Origin: Gammaproteobacteria bacterium
GTDB taxonomy: Bacteria; Pseudomonadota; Gammaproteobacteria; Pseudomonadales; Halieaceae
Reading direction: 5' to 3'
Length of the DNA stretch: 64,000 bases
NCBI GenBank assembly: GCA_003646405.1
Contig: QNFR01000001.1
Coordinates: 1 to 64,000 of the forward strand
The translations under genes and the position numbers were made by a program. Below are positions 8,011 to 17,914 of the stretch, piece by piece; positions within the stretch are counted from its first letter, which is position 1, and each line of letters opens with the position of its first letter. The notes under the pieces were generated by a model. The model was not told the origin of the DNA, ran no database searches, and was given only the letters and a program-made list of their open reading frames with translations.

Positions 8011-9102
8011 ATGCTTCAATACCCGTTTGACAGCGTCCCCGAACCAGGTCAGGTGCAAGAGATTGTGCCGGGCGTATTGTGGTTACGTATGCCACTGCCC
8101 CTGGGCCTGGATCACATCAACCTGTATCTGCTGGAAGATCACGATGGGTGGTGGATTATCGATACCGGCATCGCCATCGGCCCCACCCACAAATTATGGG
8201 AGCAGATATTTGATCGGCACTTAGGGGGTAAGCCGGTAAAAGCAGTGGTTGCCACGCATTTTCACCCCGACCACACAGGTATGGCCGGCTGGTTGTGTGA
8301 GAAGTGGCGAGTGCCGTTTTATATGACCCGGCTGGAGTACCTCAGCGGACTGTCATTCAGCAGGATGCAGCGGGAGCACTATAGCTGGACCTCTGAGCAG
8401 TTCCTGCGGCGTTCCGGCTACAGCCCGCAACAGTTGGACACAACGCGGGAGCGCTTTGGTGGTTTTGGTCCCTATATAGAGCCTATGCCCATGGCCTATC
8501 GTCGTTTGGTCGACGGCGACGCTCTGACCATCAATGGTAATCGCTGGCGGGTGGTGGTGGGCGGTGGCCACTCGCCGGAACATGCCTGCCTGTACTGCGG
8601 CGCCCTGAATATTCTTATCTCTGGTGACCAGGTGATTCCCAAAATCACACCAAATGTCAGCGTGAACGGTGGCGAACCCGAAGCCAATCCGCTCAAGGCA
8701 TGGTTCAACTCCCACGAGCATTTTCTGGAAGCATTGCCGGCAGATGCGCTGGTGCTGCCGGCTCACAACGCACCTTTTTACGGTTTACATGAGCGGCTGC
8801 GGTTTTTGATAGAACACCATGAGGACCATCTCCTGGCGTTGGAGGAAGCCTGTGTGACCGGTTCGCACACGGCTATGGAACTCCTGCCGGTGTTGTTCAA
8901 GCGGGAGTTGGATGAAAGCCAGATTGAACTGGCGACGGGGGAGTGCATCTCACACCTCAATTACCTGCATCAGCGTGGGCAGCTTGAGCGAATTGTTGAC
9001 GAGCAGGGTCGATACCGCTATCAGTCGGTGGACGACACACTGAGTATGCGTTTGCGCAAGCATCACCACGAGGCCGAGATCCAGCCACCTTTGCAAGTTT
9101 AA
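8011..9102 (+). CDS. Metallo-beta-lactamase-fold hydrolase (glyoxalase II-like superfamily)
   Basis: A 363-residue cytosolic MBL-fold protein. The metal-binding THFHPDHTG gives His83, His85, Asp87 and His88; a further ligand is the His in GGGHSPEHACLY, an Asp is in LISGDQVIPKI, and the last His is in LPAHNAPF. The C-terminal ~90 residues, with RLRFLIEHHEDHLLALEEA, resemble the helical C-terminal domain of LACTB2-like hydrolases. Likely reaction is hydrolysis of a thioester or related bond, with the substrate unknown. It has no signal peptide, unlike the MBL genes at 60-62.5 kb, and is not closely similar to them. Confidence 0.85.
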   Translation: MLQYPFDSVPEPGQVQEIVPGVLWLRMPLPLGLDHINLYLLEDHDGWWIIDTGIAIGPTHKLWEQIFDRHLGGKPVKAVVATHFHPDHTGMAGWLCEKWRVPFYMTRLEYLSGLSFSRMQREHYSWTSEQFLRRSGYSPQQLDTTRERFGGFGPYIEPMPMAYRRLVDGDALTINGNRWRVVVGGGHSPEHACLYCGALNILISGDQVIPKITPNVSVNGGEPEANPLKAWFNSHEHFLEALPADALVLPAHNAPFYGLHERLRFLIEHHEDHLLALEEACVTGSHTAMELLPVLFKRELDESQIELATGECISHLNYLHQRGQLERIVDEQGRYRYQSVDDTLSMRLRKHHHEAEIQPPLQV

Positions 9103-9149
9103 ACTCGTTAATAAACATGTAGATAAAGATTATATATAAGGTAATTTCT

Positions 9150-9581
9150 ATGAACGATGACTGTATTTTCTGCCAGATACTCAACGAACGAGCGCCCTGT
9201 TACGCGGTTCACGAAACCCGTTATACCAAAACGTTCCTGGATATTTTTCCGGCGACACCCGGCCACTGCCTGATCGTGACCAAGGACCACTACCAGGACA
9301 TATTTGAAGCCACACCGGACGCCATCAGTATGGTGGGGCACGTTTCTACGCTCATTGCCCACGTTGTCAAAGAAGAACTGCAAAGTGAGGGTGTCGGTAT
9401 CTTTCAGTTGAATGGCGCGGCGGCGGGGCAGACCGTGTTCCACTATCACATGCATGTCATCCCGAGAAATACCGGTGAAGATCTCACCATTCACAATCGC
9501 ATGCCGGGAGATCCAGCCGAGTTGGAGGCTCTGGCTGCGCGATTAAGCACGCGAGCCTACTCCATGCGCGTGGATGATTAA
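9150..9581 (+). CDS. HIT-family nucleotide hydrolase/transferase
   Basis: A 143-residue histidine-triad protein. The N-terminus CIFCQILNERAPCY and the catalytic HYHMHVIPR triad, preceded by NGAAAGQTVFH, are characteristic of Hint/HinT-like proteins that hydrolyse adenosine phosphoramidates or dinucleotides. The conserved FLDIFPATPGH is present. AAGGTAA lies a few bases ahead of the ATG. Single gene, own spacing on both sides. Confidence 0.93.
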   Translation: MNDDCIFCQILNERAPCYAVHETRYTKTFLDIFPATPGHCLIVTKDHYQDIFEATPDAISMVGHVSTLIAHVVKEELQSEGVGIFQLNGAAAGQTVFHYHMHVIPRNTGEDLTIHNRMPGDPAELEALAARLSTRAYSMRVDD

Positions 9582-9656
9582 TGCCATTAGCCCAATTGAA
9601 CCCAGGCTCACCCTTCCGTTACACTGCGCTGCTTTAAAACCGATCGGAACGGAGCA

Positions 9657-10439
9657 ATGACCAGGATAATCACCTGCAATACCAATGGGATTCGCGCGGC
9701 GGCGCGCAAGGGTTTTTTCGACTGGCTACAGAAGGAGCAGGCTGATGTGGTATGCATCCAGGAGACCAAAGCCCAGGAAGACCAGTTGACCGACCCGGTA
9801 TTCTCCCCTGATGGTTACCACTGTTATTACAACGACGCGATCAAAAAAGGCTACAGCGGCACGGCACTGTACAGTAAGGTCAAGCCACAAAGGGTAATCA
9901 CCCGGCTGGGGTGGGATCCGGCGGACTCCGAAGGACGTTACCTACAGGCGGATTTCAAGGGGTTGAGCGTGATCTCACTGTATGTTCCCTCCGGTTCCTC
10001 CAGCGAGGAAGTCCTGCAGAAGAAGTTGCGTTTTATGGCTATTTTTATGGAGCACCTGCGGGCCCTGCGGCGCAAGCGACGGGAGTTTATTATCTGCGCC
10101 GACTGGAATATCTGTCACCAGCAGATCGACCTGAAGAACTGGCGCGGTAACCAGAAGAACTCCGGTTTCCTGCCTGAGGAGCGGGCCTGGTTGGATACAC
10201 TCTACGACGAAGTCGGGTACGTTGATTCCTTCCGTCTGGTCAATACCGAAGCCGAACAATACACGTGGTGGTCCAACCGGGGGCGGGCCTGGGCCAAGAA
10301 TGTGGGATGGCGCCTGGACTACCAGGTCATTTCACCAAAACTGGTGGACAAAGTCAGGGGTGCCGATATTTACAAGGAAGAACGTTTTTCGGACCACGCG
10401 CCGCAGATAATGGAATACGACCTCGACATCAGTACCTGA
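9657..10439 (+). CDS. xthA: Exodeoxyribonuclease III / AP endonuclease (XthA family)
   Basis: Base-excision repair enzyme that cleaves at abasic sites and trims 3' blocks. The 260-residue product starts MTRIITCNTNGIRAAARKGF. It shows the metal-binding CIQETKAQ, the catalytic CADWNICH block (Asp and Asn) and the C-terminal RFSDHAPQIMEYD with the Asp-His pair. Length and motifs match the ExoIII/Exo A group. ExoA-like and ExoIII-like subgroups are not separated here. Confidence 0.93.
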   Translation: MTRIITCNTNGIRAAARKGFFDWLQKEQADVVCIQETKAQEDQLTDPVFSPDGYHCYYNDAIKKGYSGTALYSKVKPQRVITRLGWDPADSEGRYLQADFKGLSVISLYVPSGSSSEEVLQKKLRFMAIFMEHLRALRRKRREFIICADWNICHQQIDLKNWRGNQKNSGFLPEERAWLDTLYDEVGYVDSFRLVNTEAEQYTWWSNRGRAWAKNVGWRLDYQVISPKLVDKVRGADIYKEERFSDHAPQIMEYDLDIST

Positions 10440-10502
10440 AACCCTGTAAATTACCCGACGCTTTCAACGCTCCTGGTGGAGCCCAACTACGGGAAATAAT
10501 TG

Positions 10503-10838
10503 ATGAGTTTGTTTATAGCCAGCGCCCACGCCCAAGAGGCCGGGGCGCCGCCTGCGGGCGGAGAAATGTTTCAGATACTGTTTCTGGTGGGATTGTTCGT
10601 CCTGTTTTATTTCATCGCCATTCGGCCCCAGCGCAAGCGCCAGAAAGAGCATCGCGAAATGGTGTCCGCCCTGAACAAGGGTGACGAGGTGGTGACCAGC
10701 TCCGGTATCCTGGGCAAAGTCACGGCTATGGACGATAATTATATGGTGCTGAATGTCGCCAACAACGTCGAGATGAAATTCCAGCGCGTTCATGTTCACG
10801 CTGTTTTGCCCAAAGGCACCCTCAAGTCTATCGGTTAG
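10503..10838 (+). CDS. yajC: Preprotein translocase accessory subunit YajC
   Basis: Small inner-membrane protein that associates with SecDF. The 111-residue product has a short periplasmic N-terminus, one transmembrane helix (FQILFLVGLFVLFYFIAI, about residues 22-40), then RPQRKRQKEH and the cytoplasmic domain with GDEVVTSSGILGKVT. The ATG at 10503 is preferred over a TTG just upstream. YajC normally sits in a tgt-yajC-secD-secF operon; here it follows xthA and precedes a PLP enzyme, with no sec gene in view, so it is either a relocated or a second copy. Confidence 0.93.
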   Translation: MSLFIASAHAQEAGAPPAGGEMFQILFLVGLFVLFYFIAIRPQRKRQKEHREMVSALNKGDEVVTSSGILGKVTAMDDNYMVLNVANNVEMKFQRVHVHAVLPKGTLKSIG

Positions 10839-10846
10839 GGCATAAG

Positions 10847-11839
10847 ATGACGCTGGCGTACCCTCGCAAGATAGACCTCGCCCGCACACCGACTCCGCTA
10901 CATTATCTTGAACGCGCCTCCGCTAAATGGGGGTGCGGTCATCGCCTGTGGGTCAAACGCGACGACCTGACTGGCAGTACCCTTAGTGGCAATAAAGTGC
11001 GAAAACTCGAATTTATCGCTGCCCACGCCATTGATAATGGTTATGACACGCTCATTACCTGCGGTGGTTTGCAGAGCAACCACTGCCGCGCCACGGCCTT
11101 TGTCGGCGCCCAATTGGGGTTGGCTGTACACCTGTTACTGCACGGTGAAAAACCTCCGGAGCGCGACGGCAACCTGCTACTGGACCACCTGGCGGGGGCG
11201 GCCGTGAGTTGCTATCCGCCCGGTCAGTATCTCCGTGAGATAGATGACCTGTTTGTCCAGTGGCAGTCGCACTATGCTGAGCGAGGGCGTAAAGCCCTGG
11301 CGATACCTACCGGCGGCAGCGACGGTATTGGTGTCTGGGGTTATGTCGCGGCCTGTGAAGAGCTGGTTGAGGACTTCCGAGAGGCGGCTATCGAGCGGGC
11401 CCATATTGTGACCGCCACTGGATCTGGCGGCACCCAGGCGGGATTGACCCTGGGTGTGGCTCTGCATCAACTGCCGGCTACCGTGTGGGGTGTGAATGTG
11501 TGTGACGGCGAGCGGTACTTCCTGGACAAGGTTGTCAGTGACATCGCCGACTGGAGGGCGCGCTATCCGGGTATGCCACCGGTGGAGGTGCAGCCCCGTG
11601 TGCTGGATGGTTATGTTGGGGAGGGTTACGGTATTGCCGGCGCGGACGTCTTTGGTCTTATTGCCGAGTTGGGTCGCCTGGAGGGGCTGGTGCTGGATCC
11701 CGTTTATACGGGCAAGGCCTTCGTCGGGATGTTGGCCGAGATCGCAGGCGGGCGTTTTAAGGATTGCCGAGACATTGTTTTTGTTCATACGGGGGGCATA
11801 TTTGGCCTGTTTCCCCAACGCAGCGGCTTCAATTGGTAA
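10847..11839 (+). CDS. PLP-dependent D-cysteine desulfhydrase / ACC deaminase-family enzyme
   Basis: A 330-residue fold-type II PLP enzyme. SGNKVRKLEF (residues 48-57) holds the PLP lysine, GGLQSNHCRATA the substrate-binding Ser-Asn, and TGSGGTQAGLTLG the phosphate-binding loop. Members degrade D-cysteine to pyruvate, H2S and ammonia, or open 1-aminocyclopropane-1-carboxylate. The residues separating those activities cannot be assigned safely, so D-cysteine desulfhydrase is the more general guess. The gene starts eight bases after yajC and precedes an amino-acid symporter by 62 bp. Confidence 0.85.
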   Translation: MTLAYPRKIDLARTPTPLHYLERASAKWGCGHRLWVKRDDLTGSTLSGNKVRKLEFIAAHAIDNGYDTLITCGGLQSNHCRATAFVGAQLGLAVHLLLHGEKPPERDGNLLLDHLAGAAVSCYPPGQYLREIDDLFVQWQSHYAERGRKALAIPTGGSDGIGVWGYVAACEELVEDFREAAIERAHIVTATGSGGTQAGLTLGVALHQLPATVWGVNVCDGERYFLDKVVSDIADWRARYPGMPPVEVQPRVLDGYVGEGYGIAGADVFGLIAELGRLEGLVLDPVYTGKAFVGMLAEIAGGRFKDCRDIVFVHTGGIFGLFPQRSGFNW

Positions 11840-11901
11840 GATAATCGACCGACGCCAGGTCACGGCGCTGGCAATAACAAAAAATACTGACGGGAAGTCC
11901 T

Positions 11902-13239
11902 ATGACAGAGTTGGTTACCGCTGTTAACTCCTGGGCCTGGGGCCCATTGATGCTGGCACTGTTGCTCGGTACGGGTCTATACCTGAGCGTGGGCCTGCGT
12001 TTTATGACAATCCGCAAGATTCCAGCGGGGTTGCGACTGCTGTTGCAGAGTCGCCAGGGCAAAGGCGATGGCGATATTTCTCCCTTCAGCGCCCTGATGA
12101 CATCGCTGTCCGCAACCATCGGCACGGGCAACATCGCCGGGGTGGCGACCGCTATCGCATTGGGTGGGCCGGGTGCTCTGTTCTGGATGTGGATGACCGC
12201 ACTGGTAGGTCTGGCCACCAAATATGCCGAGGCGGTATGTGCGGTGCGTTTTCGCGAGCGGGACGACGAGGGCAACTACTGTGGTGGCCCCATGTATTAC
12301 ATCAAAAACGGCTTGCACAAGCGCTGGCACTGGCTGGGAGTCGCTTTCGCCATCTTTGGCAGCCTGGCGGGCTTTGGTATTGCCAATACCGTGCAGTCCA
12401 ATTCAGTGTCCCAGGTCTTGTACGACTCTTTCTCGGTGCCACCACTGGCCACCGGCCTGGTGTTGATGGTGCTGGTGGGTGCGGTGGTGTTGGGCGGCAT
12501 TAAACGCATCTCCAGTGTCGCCAGTTGGTTGGTGCCGATGATGGCGGTAAGCTATGTGCTGATGAGCCTGGTGGTTATCCTGGCGAACGTGGAGGCGGTG
12601 CCGGGAGCCTTCATTACCATTGTCGAGAGCGCCTTCACTCCAACCGCAGCGACCGGAGGCTTTGCTGGAGCAACCGTATGGGCCGCCCTGCGCTTTGGTG
12701 TGGCCCGCGGTATATTTTCCAACGAGGCGGGGCTGGGCAGTGCGCCAATCGCCCATGCGGCGGCCCGTACCGATCAACCCGTGCAACAGGGCATGATCGC
12801 CATGCTCGGCACCTTTATCGATACTCTCGTGGTCTGCACCATGACCGGGCTGGTCATTGTCATCATGGACGTCTGGCCCAGCGGTGTCAGTGGTGCCAGC
12901 CTGACGACTATGGCCTTTGCCAATGGCTTTCCCGGCGGTGAGTATATTGTCACGCTGGGGCTGTGCCTGTTTGCCTTCACCACCATGATTGGCTGGTCCT
13001 TTTATGGTGAGCGCTGCGTGGTATTCCTGTTTGGGGCGAAGGCAATTATGCCGTTCAGAGTGGCCTGGGTGATCGCCATTCCGGTGGGTACGATGGTTGA
13101 ACTTAATATGGTGTGGTTGATCGCCGATACCCTCAATGCCTTTATGGCGCTTCCCAATATTATCGCCCTGATTCTACTCGGCCCGTTGGTATTCAAAATT
13201 ACCAGGGAATACTTTGAGAATATTTTCATCAGCCATTGA
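11902..13239 (+). CDS. Alanine/glycine:cation symporter (AGCS family)
   Basis: Inner-membrane sodium- or proton-coupled importer of alanine or glycine. The 445-residue protein has about ten or eleven hydrophobic segments and the AGCS hallmarks SATIGTGNIAGVATAIALGG, YAEAVCAVRFRERD, GGPMYYIKNG, and ARGIFSNEAGLGSAPIAHAAA. The start at 11902 is the first ATG with a family-like N-terminus. With the upstream D-cysteine desulfhydrase-like gene it suggests small amino-acid uptake and breakdown, which is inference from proximity. Confidence 0.94.
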   Translation: MTELVTAVNSWAWGPLMLALLLGTGLYLSVGLRFMTIRKIPAGLRLLLQSRQGKGDGDISPFSALMTSLSATIGTGNIAGVATAIALGGPGALFWMWMTALVGLATKYAEAVCAVRFRERDDEGNYCGGPMYYIKNGLHKRWHWLGVAFAIFGSLAGFGIANTVQSNSVSQVLYDSFSVPPLATGLVLMVLVGAVVLGGIKRISSVASWLVPMMAVSYVLMSLVVILANVEAVPGAFITIVESAFTPTAATGGFAGATVWAALRFGVARGIFSNEAGLGSAPIAHAAARTDQPVQQGMIAMLGTFIDTLVVCTMTGLVIVIMDVWPSGVSGASLTTMAFANGFPGGEYIVTLGLCLFAFTTMIGWSFYGERCVVFLFGAKAIMPFRVAWVIAIPVGTMVELNMVWLIADTLNAFMALPNIIALILLGPLVFKITREYFENIFISH

Positions 13240-13304
13240 ATCTACCTGAATGTCTTATTCCAGTTCGACTAGTAGAGCCCGCCACAAGTGGGTATTCTTG
13301 ACCC

Positions 13305-14204
13305 ATGCCGGATAAATTGGAAGACAAGCTGGTCATAGCCATCTCCTCCCGCGCCCTGTTTAACCTGGACGACAGCCATCAGGTGTATGAGAACGATGGA
13401 TTACAGGCCTACTCCGAGTACCAGGTGGCCAGGGAAGAAGAGCCCCTGGAGCCAGGCGAGGCTTTTCCGCTGGTACACAAACTACTGCGGCTGAATGACC
13501 GCCTGAGCGGTGCTTCCCGGGTGGAGGTCGTATTGCTGTCGAGAAACAGCGCCGATACCGGCCTGCGGGTGTTTAATTCTATTCAACACTACAACCTGGA
13601 TATCAGTCGGGCCGCTTTCTGTGGTGGAGAGAGCCCCTGGCGATATGTCAACGCCTTTGGCTGCCAGCTGTTCCTGTCCAACGAGGCAGAGGATGTACGG
13701 TATGCGCTGGAGTGTGGGGTGGCGGCCGCCACACTGGTTTCCAGCAAGGGAGGTGACACCGACAGTGACCTGTTGCGCTTTGCCTTTGACGGCGATGCCG
13801 TGCTGTTTTCCGACGAGGCGGAGCGCGTGTACAAAAGCGAGGGCCTGGAGGCGTTCACCGCCAGCGAGAAAGCGGCCGCCAGAGAGCCCCTGGGCGGCGG
13901 CCCGTTCAAACCCTTTCTGGCAGCCCTGCACCGGCTACAGCAAGCGTTTCCCGCCAGCGAAGCGCCCATTCGTACGGCGCTGGTCACCGCCAGATCGGCT
14001 CCGGCCCATGAGCGGGTAATCCGCACTTTGCGTGCCTGGGATATTCGCATTGACGAATCAATTTTTCTGGGCGGGCTGAATAAGACTGACTTCCTCAAGG
14101 CCTACCAGGCCGATGTCTTCTTCGACGATCAACCCATTCATTGTGCATCTGCCAGTCCCCACATCGCCACCGGGCATGTACCTCACGGTGTGGCAAACTC
14201 CTGA
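13305..14204 (+). CDS. 5'-nucleotidase (cytosolic 5'-NT family)
   Basis: A 299-residue protein of the cytosolic 5'-nucleotidase I-like family, which hydrolyses nucleoside monophosphates. Recognisable blocks are VIAISSRALFNLDDSHQVYE near the N-terminus (HAD-like aspartate), EVVLLSRNSADTGLRVFNSI, CGGESPWRYVNAFGCQLFLS, and FDGDAVLFSDEAERVYK. The ATG at 13305 gives the usual start. It is monocistronic, 65 bp after the symporter; cysB is 289 bp downstream. Confidence 0.88.
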   Translation: MPDKLEDKLVIAISSRALFNLDDSHQVYENDGLQAYSEYQVAREEEPLEPGEAFPLVHKLLRLNDRLSGASRVEVVLLSRNSADTGLRVFNSIQHYNLDISRAAFCGGESPWRYVNAFGCQLFLSNEAEDVRYALECGVAAATLVSSKGGDTDSDLLRFAFDGDAVLFSDEAERVYKSEGLEAFTASEKAAAREPLGGGPFKPFLAALHRLQQAFPASEAPIRTALVTARSAPAHERVIRTLRAWDIRIDESIFLGGLNKTDFLKAYQADVFFDDQPIHCASASPHIATGHVPHGVANS

Positions 14205-15468
<1,264 letters not shown>

Positions 15469-15584
15469 CACCTGGCATGCTCTGCGGGTGATATTGCCTG
15501 GTTCAGTGTTAAGCAGGGCTTGTGCCTGCAGCGACAAGTGGTTAGATTATTGCGCTCACCATACCCACCCAAGGAGACTAACAC

Positions 15585-16202
15585 GTGGAATTGGCCTGCC
15601 TGGACCTGGAGGGGGTGCTTGTCCCCGAGATCTGGATCGCATTTGCCGAGCGCACCGGTATAGAGGAATTGCGCGCTACCACTCGGGACATCCCCGATTA
15701 CAATGTATTGATGAAGCAGCGCCTGACACTGCTGGATCAGCACAATTTGAAAATTAATGACATTCAGGAGGTGATCGCCACGCTGGCGCCCCTGCCCGGC
15801 GCTATCGACTTTGTAGACTGGCTGCGAGAACGCTTTCAGGTAATCATTCTGTCGGACACTTTCTACGAATTTTCCCAGCCACTGATGCGCCAGTTAAAGT
15901 GGCCGACGCTGCTTTGCCACCGGCTGGTTACCGATGACAGCGGTAGGGTCGTGGATTACAAGCTGCGCCAGGAGGATCCCAAGCGCGCCTCGGTCAAGGC
16001 GCTGCACAGCCTGAACTACCGCGTTATCGCCGCCGGCGATTCCTACAATGACACCACCATGCTGAGCGAGGCAGATGTGGGGTTTTTGATCCATGCGCCA
16101 CAGAATGTCATCGACGAGTTCCCTCAGTTCAAGCCGGTGGCTAACCTGGGCGAATTGAAAGCGGCCTTTGTCGATGCCAGCGACCGGAATCTGACGCTCT
16201 AA
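15585..16202 (+). CDS. thrH: Phosphoserine phosphatase / homoserine phosphotransferase ThrH
   Basis: HAD-family enzyme described in Pseudomonas as converting phosphoserine to serine and transferring phosphate to homoserine. The 205-residue product begins MELACLDLEGVLVPEIWIAF; DLEG is the ThrH form of the HAD motif I (DxE rather than DxD). Motif II LSDTFYEF, and motif III/IV GDSYNDTTMLSEADVG are intact. AAGGAG precedes the start. It is convergent with pabB, 47 bp between stops, without an obvious terminator hairpin. Confidence 0.94.
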   Translation: MELACLDLEGVLVPEIWIAFAERTGIEELRATTRDIPDYNVLMKQRLTLLDQHNLKINDIQEVIATLAPLPGAIDFVDWLRERFQVIILSDTFYEFSQPLMRQLKWPTLLCHRLVTDDSGRVVDYKLRQEDPKRASVKALHSLNYRVIAAGDSYNDTTMLSEADVGFLIHAPQNVIDEFPQFKPVANLGELKAAFVDASDRNLTL

Positions 16203-16249
16203 GTCGTGCGGGCAAACCATTTCGAAACATCACAGGAGAACACTGGAAT

Positions 16250-17614
16250 TCAGCGCGCGATATAACCCTCCAGCACATTTAAAAACTTCCCCACTTTATC
16301 GTAAGTTTCCCGATACTCCTGCCGCCATTGGGAATCCGCGACAATACCGCCGCCACCCCAGCACCGTACTTCGCCCTGATCGTACAGCAGGGTGCGGATA
16401 GCGATATTGCTGTCCATGCGGCCATCCGCACTGATATAGAGCAACGAGCCGCAATAGACCTGCCGTGGGTCGGGCTCCAGTTCAGCGATTATCTCCATGG
16501 CGCGCCGCTTGGGCGCGCCGGTGATTGATCCCCCGGGGAAGCTGTCGCGCAATAAATCGGTGGCTCCCCGGTCGCCCTGCAATTCGCCACTGATGGTGCT
16601 CACCAAATGGTGCACCGTTGGAAAGCTTTGTACGTCGAACAAGCGGTCCACGTGGATACTGCCCGGCACACAATTGCGCCCCAGGTCGTTGCGCAGCAGA
16701 TCCACTATCATCAGGTTTTCAGCCCTGTCCTTGTCGGAGACTCGCAGTTCTGCCGCTGCCAGTTCATCTGTACGCGAGTCACTGTAACGGGGGCGCGTAC
16801 CCTTGATCGGTGAGGTTTCAACGCGATGACCGTGCAGCGATATAAAACGCTCCGGTGAAAGACTCATCAGCGCGCTGTTATCGCCAAGTGAGAGATAGGC
16901 CGCGAATGGCGCGGCGGCCACGGCTCGTAACTCCCTGTAGGCATGCCAGGGGTCACCACTGCAGGGGGCGGCGAAACGCTGGGCCAGATTGACCTGGTAG
17001 CAATCGCCGGCCTGAATATACGCCTGTATTCTGTCGAAAGCGGCCCGGTACTGCTCAGTGCTAAGGTTGGAAGTAAAATTGCCGCCCAGCATGAAGTTCG
17101 TCGGCCCGCCTACGGCCCGCCGGCGTAATCTTGCCAGCAAATCCCTGCGCCGGTCCGGGCCAACCCCCGGTTGTGCCACGAGCACCGTCCGGCGCAGCAA
17201 ATGGTCCTGGATGACACACCAGTCGTAGGCATACAACTGCACCGGAGGAAAGGGTGTCTGTTGCTGCTGTTCAATACTGTGCAGGCTGTTGCCGCAATCG
17301 TAGCCGAGGTAGCCCAGAATACCGCCGCAAAAGGGGATATCCTGGGAAGCGGGCTGGATGCCGGCATAGTATTCTGTGTGAAATTGTCCCAGGTGATTGA
17401 AAAACTCATAACACTCTGACTCTGTCGCTCCGGCCTCGAGACCGGGCAGGTCGATATTACTGGGCTGGGCAGTCAGGATATCGTAGCGTCCGGTCGTGGT
17501 ATGGGGATAACTGCTATCGAGCAGGGCGGCCCGGGGCAGATCCCTGATTCGCTCGAACAGCTCGCAGCTGTCAGGAGAGTAGGGGATCTCGTCCAGATGG
17601 ACTGTATTGCTCAT
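16250..17614 (-). CDS. pabB: Aminodeoxychorismate synthase component I (PabB)
   Basis: Converts chorismate and ammonia to 4-amino-4-deoxychorismate for folate synthesis; needs the amidotransferase PabA, which is not in the window. The 454-residue product has the chorismate-binding block with the PIKGTRPR motif, whose lysine is the PabB-specific active-site residue (Ala in TrpE), AENLMIVDLLRNDLGR, and PGGSITGAPKRRAMEII. The N-terminal domain carries the structural-tryptophan-pocket features of the family. It is divergent from the acyl-CoA carboxylase operon. Confidence 0.94.
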   Translation of the reverse strand: MSNTVHLDEIPYSPDSCELFERIRDLPRAALLDSSYPHTTTGRYDILTAQPSNIDLPGLEAGATESECYEFFNHLGQFHTEYYAGIQPASQDIPFCGGILGYLGYDCGNSLHSIEQQQQTPFPPVQLYAYDWCVIQDHLLRRTVLVAQPGVGPDRRRDLLARLRRRAVGGPTNFMLGGNFTSNLSTEQYRAAFDRIQAYIQAGDCYQVNLAQRFAAPCSGDPWHAYRELRAVAAAPFAAYLSLGDNSALMSLSPERFISLHGHRVETSPIKGTRPRYSDSRTDELAAAELRVSDKDRAENLMIVDLLRNDLGRNCVPGSIHVDRLFDVQSFPTVHHLVSTISGELQGDRGATDLLRDSFPGGSITGAPKRRAMEIIAELEPDPRQVYCGSLLYISADGRMDSNIAIRTLLYDQGEVRCWGGGGIVADSQWRQEYRETYDKVGKFLNVLEGYIAR

Positions 17615-17761
17615 GGCTTTGGACCCGCTTTAACCAAACATAAAAAAGTTGACGCCAAATATTTGGATAATCAACCGACTGAGGCTAATGCCCGCCGGCA
17701 ACATCTCGTCTATTAAAGCCACAATCTGCGTTGAAATGACAAGCATCTGTCTCCTGGTGAA

Positions 17762-17790
17762 TTGACTTTTCGGGCCTATACCACTAATGT
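17762..17790 (+). promoter_or_regulatory. Strong candidate promoter of the acyl-CoA carboxylase/MCM operon
   Basis: TTGACT at 17762-17767 and TAATGT at 17785-17790 are separated by exactly 17 bp. The site lies 125 bp before the carboxyltransferase ATG in the 300-bp divergent gap with pabB, and nothing else in the gap fits sigma70 as well. The remaining leader of about 115 nt could hold regulatory sequence; I recognise no riboswitch. Confidence 0.65.
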
Positions 17791-17914
17791 AAGTCGCCGA
17801 ATTTCTGGTAGGTTTGCATCGTAAGCCCGCCCACCAAAACTTGCAACACAGATGTCTCGCAGCAGCTATCACAAACCCTCCATGGCCCTGTTGGCTAACT
17901 ATGGATCAAGGACT

